DNA of 64,000 nt from Ladona fulva (taxonomy: Eukaryota > Arthropoda > Insecta > Odonata > Libellulidae). The stretch is from assembly GCA_000376725.2 (NCBI GenBank), contig KZ308224.1:433475-497474 (forward strand). Direction: 5' to 3'. Below are positions 58,595 to 64,000 of the stretch, one piece after another. The notes beneath the pieces are model-generated. The model was not told where the DNA came from. It was given only the letters and a program-made list of their open reading frames with translations, and did no database searches. The first letter of the stretch is position 1; every line of letters begins with the position of its first letter. Both the position numbers and the translations under genes were made by a program.

Positions 58595-61382
58595 TGAAAT
58601 CATCATTACATCATTAAAGAAACCAATCTTTATTATAGATTCTTTGTATTATTTCCAAAAGATAATATTGTATAACAGACACAATTGTGAATTAAAACGG
58701 GCATGTTGTAAATAGTTCACGAACAGGGAGCATATCAGAAATGGGAGTTAAAATTAACGGTAGTTATGAAATGTTTCCGGTCCTTCCTCAGAAAAACGTC
58801 GCCAAAAGAAAGTTTCTTCACTTTTTATCAGCTTATAAATATTATGTAATCCAAGACAAAATACCTTGCAAGAATTTTATGCTGTCTACCTTTTGCTAAA
58901 TATTCATCAAGCCCAAGTAATGAAACGAAAGTGACTAACATCTTCTTTCCTTCAGCATGGTTACCAACATCTCCTTTTAGTGGGTCAGCTAAATTGTTTG
59001 AACTTTATTTCCCCATGTCTTAGCACAGAAAAGTAGAAACTTGCTTGATGTTCAATAATGAGAGCATATTTAATGAGCTGAAATCTCACTTAAAGTAAAC
59101 AAGAAAGTTCTAATGGGGTATCACGAATGACAACGTGTGAAAATATGCAGGAAACTTCTCCGCATTCCAAGCAATGAACGGGCAAAACACCTTGCGAAAA
59201 AGATTCCAATCAGAAACTCATGCGTAAACACTTCGTTTCCTTCGAATCGGAACCCGATTTTCCTAATTGCGCCAGCTCACTGGCAAAGGGAACGAGACTC
59301 GGACCTCAAAACTCTGTGGTTCTCCCCCAGTTACGCTCTCCCTTACGCGGAGGATTGTCGAGTTAGAAAGAGGATTCGGCATTTTTCGCCGAGAAAAAAA
59401 TCTAGTGGGGAAGAAATGCGGGGAGAGAAGTTCTCGGAAAGTAAACGTTGCGCGGTAATTGAAATTCACCGCAGTATTGAAAGGCGATGATCTGTGTGCG
59501 AGCGATCGCTGGAAAAGGAAACCCCGGGGCAAACAACGGGAGAGCGAAGTATGGAAATTTTAAGAGGATGGGGTGCGGAGATAGCGCCACTTATGGTTAC
59601 GGTGTTTTTTTTGGAAACGAAAAACAGTGGAGAAGAAAATGAGAGCACAGAAACAAGAAGAGTGGATGATAAAGCAATGAGAATAAATGAGGAGTATGAA
59701 GTAAGTCAAGGAGATTGCGATAGTTTTGGTGGTGATTTCCATGTACGAACTGGTCGAGCCTCCTTACGGGTTGAGGTATATCCAAGCAAAATCCCGCTAA
59801 GGTTACAGGTTACAGTTTTTATAATCGACGTAATTATATTTTTTAATACTTGTACCAATGAGTACCGATGAGTGGCAGTGGGGCTATCTATGTATTTATT
59901 TTCTATGACAAAAATATTGAAAAATTAAATACCAAAACGAATAAAAGAAACCGATTTAATAACTGTCCATAAAATGCATCGTCAGTTTCTATTTAGTGTC
60001 TTATTTGTAGACTAAAATTTTTACTAAATTCAGATACAAAGACTGCATTTATACTATTTAAGAGATTAAAGTACGCACGTCAAATTGTAAAACTTCGATA
60101 TCAGAATATGCCGTTATATATTTGTGCAAAGTTGTGAATGAAAGAAAAGTGAAACATAATTACCCACGACTGTGAAAATAATAAAGCCAGGACATATATA
60201 CAAGTTATTAAAGTTTGACGTTAACGTCACATCAATACGTAATATTATCGTACTAAGAATAACTAAATAATTAATTCGATTTTCGAACTGATATTACAAA
60301 GATATGTTTCATCTTAACCCAGAAAAAATATTTATCGAATAGTGAAGAACTCGATAGTCAGCATAATGTACGAATATCGTATCGTATTGTTACCCTTTCA
60401 TTCAATTTCATATCCTCTCACTGTAATAGGTTAAATATTATTTCGATATCATCCTGGATGAAAATAGATACAATAGATTTCAAAATATGACCATAAGTAG
60501 ATTCGTTTTTAAATCGGAAAAAAGGTCCAAGGATTTGAAAATATTTCAGCATCTTATAGCATTCATAAATTTAAGTATATACTTTAAATGAATGAAATTT
60601 ATGTCAATTAAGAATTCTAGAGATATCTCAAAACTAAGCATGGATATATTATTTACTTTTTGTGCCAGAGATTAAATTTGGGAAATGAAAAGAATCTTTA
60701 TATGAAATGTTTGCATCCACCAAATCTCAAATCTTAATTAAATTCCGTCTGTAGATTTGAAAGAAAACCCTGAATCAAGTAAAAAGGAAACATAAAAATG
60801 AAACAGAGAAAGATGGGGCACTCTTTATTTCTGAAATCTAAATAAGCAATTCCAGAGAAGGAGACTTTATTAAGAAATTCCTCGCAGTTTTTCTTATCCA
60901 TATTTCAAGGGAAGATTAACAGTTGCAATGAACACAATTTAGAAGAGTAAAGTTGACGTAAACACTGTAGGCATTCACATAAATCATTCAATACTTCACA
61001 TGAGTAATGCCACATAAATGAGGGTGATACTTGGGCCGGAAATTAGACAACCTGAATAAAGGTTTCGGACTGGGATCCGTTCGACTGAAACCTAATTATG
61101 CAGCTGTCAAGGAAGAGACATCCTTAAGGAATCCCAAAAGTCTCGAGTGAACAATTGATAACAGAAAATGAATATCCCAGAGAGGCTTTTTCCGAGTTAG
61201 AGTAGGGCTAACAGTGCGTTAATGTAAATAATTTCAGGAATAATGTTTTATGGAAGGAAGTGCTAAGGATATGTATTTCAAATTGTGTCTAGATGAACTT
61301 TTTGGAATTCACTCTCAATGACGATCCATGAGGTGCAACCAATAAATAAGTTTAGACGCTCATTGGTTGAATATGTTACGAA
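58595..61382. other. Non-coding stretch
   Basis: No gene was recognised. About 59240-59600 is GC-richer and open in several frames on both strands, but none shows a domain or splice pattern. A 14-bp palindrome (tgacgttaacgtca), resembling two CRE half sites, lies near 60220. Confidence 0.4.
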
Positions 61383-61621
61383 TTTTTGAGTACTGTCCCC
61401 TTCTCACACTGACACAGTTCATTGCCTCATCGAGGCGGAGGGGTGTAAACGGAGGTTGGAGGCGATGCATAGCTCAGGTTCAACCATGCTAAGAAGGCTT
61501 CAACATTATCTCCAGCCAAATAGTGAAAGTGGCACTCCTTCATTCACCAACCGGCAGTGAGACAGCCTGGTGAATCACTGTCTTTTACCCTCCAGGCGCA
61601 ATTACAATTTATCATGATGAG
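61383..61621 (+). mobile_element. 5' region of RTE-like retrotransposon
   Basis: GC-richer sequence directly before the endonuclease frame, with gaggcggaggggtgtaaac and a ctccaggcgcaatt block shortly before the start codon. It is taken as the 5' UTR of the element; its true start is uncertain. Confidence 0.5.
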
Positions 61622-62275
61622 GTGATGGCATTACAGAGGTCCATCATGAAGAAAAGAAATAATCTCCTACACTTCGCAACCTACAACTGCCGCAGCTTGA
61701 AGAGCGAAGATCGACTCCTGGAACTACTTAATGAATCAGAGAAGATAAAATGGGATGTCATCGGACTTAATGAAGTAAAAAGAAAATCAGAAGAACTGTT
61801 TATGCTCAAGGAAGAGCATATTTTTTATTATAGGGGAACAAAGGATAGAAGACTTGGAGGAGTTGACTTCTTGATTAACAAGAAATGGAAAAATAATGTG
61901 GAGCAAATAGAAAGTGTATCTGACAGAATATGTAAGCTAATCCTAAGGATAAACAAGCGTTACTCTGTTCAGATTATCCAAGTTTATTCACCAACAGCAG
62001 CAAGCAGTGAAAAGGAAATTGAAAATTTCTACCAAACTCTCGGCACGGAACATGACAAGGAAGATCAATATTATAAAATCATCATGGGCGATTTCAACGC
62101 TCGTGTAGGTAAGCAGGAAGCAGATGATACTGTCACAGGAAAACATGGACTAGGCCAGAGAAATGAACGAGGTCACCGCCTTGTAGAGTTTGCAGAGTGC
62201 ACCAATATGTACATAATGAATACATATTTCAAGAAGAATCCTACAAGGAAGTTGACTTGGAGAGGTCCTAATTGA
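61622..62275 (+). pseudogene. RTE-like LINE, APE endonuclease domain
   Basis: The 217-codon frame is an APE-type endonuclease of RTE-like retrotransposons, which nicks target DNA for target-primed reverse transcription. Residues near 19 read FATYNCRSL (the N of the catalytic start). VIGLNEVKRK holds the catalytic E near residue 50, IQVYSPT lies in the middle, and GDFNARVG near residue 153 holds the D-x-N pair. NERGHRLVEFA and RKLTWRGPN follow near the end. A TGA at 62273 stops the frame. The next frame continues at once with NEIDYIL, the normal continuation in this family, so the stop is a frameshift or small deletion. The ATG at 61622 follows an in-frame context that fits; an alternative is the ATG 3 nt downstream. 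Confidence 0.85.
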
Positions 62276-63126
62276 GTAAAAACGAAATAGACTACATATT
62301 GGTTAACAAACTCTACCCAGTTACTGGGCGGAGTGCAAACCATGCAAAGATTGTCCTTTTGCACAAGAAAGGAAGCGAGGAAGATTTGAAGAACTACCAC
62401 CCCATCAGCCTCCTTCCTGTTATTTACAAAACGTTCATGAGAGTAATATCTGCACGTCTGAAGACGTCCCTGGCAGCTGCCCAGCCCAGAGAACAAGCTG
62501 GATTTCGCAAGGGATTCAGAACTATGGACCACATCCACACGCTGCAAAGAATGAACGAATGCGAGATGCCACTAGTACTCTGCTTCGTGGACTATGCCCA
62601 GGCCTTTGACTCGGTAAGTACCTCCTCCACACTGGAGGCACTGGGGAAACAAGGGATAGATACAAAGTACATCCAACTTTTACGCAGCATCTATAAGGAC
62701 GCCACAGCCTCTGTAATGCTGCATGAAGAAACAGAGGAATTCCGGATTGAGAAGGGAGTGAGACAAGGCGACTGCCTTTCACCAATTCTTTTTACAGCCG
62801 TTCTGGAAAAAGTCTTTAAAACCTTAGACTGGGAGGAAAGAGGCCTAAGGATCAATGGAGAGCACATCAGTCATTTGCGTTTCGCAGATGATATAGTACA
62901 CTTCGCAACCAACGGTGAAAATCTAGCATCAAGACTTCAAGAACTGAACGCGGCGGGGCAGAAAATAGGACTCAGGATACACTTATCGAAAACTAAGGTA
63001 ATGTATAATTCTTTTGCAGCACAAGTACCAATCCTACTACAAGAGATACCCCTTGATATTTGTTCAGAGTACACTTACCTGGGAAACTGGTTACGACAGG
63101 AGAGAAAAACAGGATCAATGAAGTGA
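62272..63126 (+). pseudogene. RTE-like LINE, reverse transcriptase domain with internal deletion
   Basis: The frame begins with the last endonuclease block KNEIDYIL, then at about residue 25-30 jumps straight into reverse transcriptase: KIVLLHKKGSEEDLKNYHPI, then SLLPVIYKTFMRV (RT2). The linker and first RT motif that belong between are missing, which marks an internal deletion near 62320-62350. The remaining motifs are complete: AGFRKGFRTMDHI, motif A (FVDYAQAFDSV), motif B (KGVRQGDCLSPILF), motif C as FADD (LRFADDIVHF, the usual RTE form), LSKTKVM and EYTYLGNWL. The frame ends with TGA at 63124, but it resumes one frame over. This copy could not make a working protein. Confidence 0.85.
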
Positions 63127-63372
63127 ATCGAAGAATAATACTAGGATGGAGTGCTTTTGGAAGGAGCAACCATATTCTGAAGTCAAAAGTGACAATGGTT
63201 TTGAAGAGATAGGTCCTCAACCAATGCATTCTACCAGTTGTGACATATGGAAGTGAAACATGGGTGTTAAACGCAGCAATAACCCAGGGATTTCAGACTA
63301 CACAAAGAAGTATGGAACGATGTATGCTTGGAATCACAAGGAGAGACAGGAAACGCAACACCTAGGTTAACG
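63127..63372 (+). pseudogene. RTE-like LINE, C-terminal remnant
   Basis: In another frame from about 63118 the text continues NRRIILGWSAFGRSN, MVLKR with a stop, and then VLNQCILPVVTYGSETWVLN and ERCMLGITRRDRKRN, the conserved C-terminal block of RTE-like proteins. It stops matching after RKRNT at about 63370, before the usual end of such elements. The 3' UTR and tail are not seen, so the 3' end is deleted or interrupted. Confidence 0.75.
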
Positions 63373-64000
63373 TTAATATGATTTTTATTAAAATTAAATG
63401 AGTTTAAAAATGAATGACTTATAAGTTGTTTAATACGTTACATTATCCTTTTCGGACTTCATTTGGAAATTTACGATGTATTTATTTTCTCTAAAATTCC
63501 CTTAAAGAACCACTTCTTGGTCGCTAAGTTACATTCTTAAATAATAACCACATATAACATTTCTTCCTATCCATGGAATCTTATGTCAACTATTCCAGCG
63601 TGTTATGAACTTAGAGTTGAATTCGCCACCTTTGGATAAAAATTACGTTATCTACCTTATATTAATTCTTTGTTTTGATCGTGGATCTGCTTGACCGTTT
63701 TAACGATATTTCGGCATTTCCACTCTATTTTGATTTGTAATCATACAACATTTCTAGTACTATTTCACGTATATCCAAATATTATTCCCGTTTTTCTTTG
63801 GTCTTTCATATATTTTTTACTGGATTCACATTCGGTGAATTTCAGATTATTTCCTTCTCTTTAAATCCAGCCAATTTTCCAGGAAATTTCATTTCTGCTG
63901 TTCCCCAGTTTCAGTTTTTTTTTTATCATAATCCTTGTCGAAGTTTAGCTTCCATATGGTGCCGCTGAGATGTAGGCAAGTTGTGTGTTCAATTTCGCTT
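63373..64000. other. Non-coding stretch
   Basis: AT-rich flank without a recognised feature. Confidence 0.4.

Noticed and set aside
59137..59871. Several overlapping frames on both strands suggesting an exon
   Set aside because: GC-richer sequence keeps several frames open at once; no domain, no consistent splice sites, no codon pattern favouring one.

Overview
The window is eukaryotic nuclear DNA, AT-rich and almost gene-free. The mix of retroposons (RTE-like and CR1/L2-like LINEs, Penelope-like remnants, several tRNA-derived SINEs) and short hAT-like elements with terminal inverted repeats suggests an arthropod, most likely an insect with a large repeat-filled genome. I see no bacterial gene organisation, operons, ribosome binding sites or CRISPR array. 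Most open frames of 60-120 codons look like chance frames in non-coding DNA.

Layout. 1-5.3 kb: a tRNA-derived SINE with an inverted copy of its own 5' end, a diverged pair of ~147-bp direct repeats, then three hairpins within 640 bp, one with ~80-nt arms. 5.3-19.7 kb: non-coding DNA with a LINE-like (AAT)n tail, a Penelope-like tail remnant around 11.95 kb and two SINE fragments. 19.7-26.2 kb: an exact 152-bp duplication around an N, two copies of an unnamed repeat, a decayed Penelope-like GIY-YIG region and an antisense SINE. 26-37 kb: mostly unannotatable, with a decayed LINE endonuclease region at 33.1 kb and a 152-bp-arm palindrome centred on an N at 34.3 kb. 37-45 kb: a hAT-like MITE, a ~960-bp RTE-type non-autonomous element with perfect 10-bp target-site duplications, another SINE, and a 5'-truncated CR1/L2-like LINE. 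49-54 kb: an antisense LINE reverse transcriptase with only a few lesions, the 3' end of another LINE with an (ATA)n tail, a second MITE-like element, and a tandem tRNA-His-derived array. 57.7 kb: the only candidate host-gene piece, a minus-strand terminal exon encoding a membrane segment and basic tail. 61.4-63.4 kb: an RTE-like LINE with endonuclease and reverse transcriptase, inactivated by an internal deletion and frameshifts.

No genes work together here as a pathway. The LINEs could in principle have mobilised the SINEs and the RTE-type element, but no shared 3' ends were established. I found no convincing new biological system. The best leads are the tandem tRNA-His-derived array, the isolated exon, the self-inverted SINE, the hairpin cluster and the Penelope tail with a partial hammerhead-like core. 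Four places contain N, and two of them sit between exact repeats of identical length (152 bp), so assembly artefacts must be considered there.
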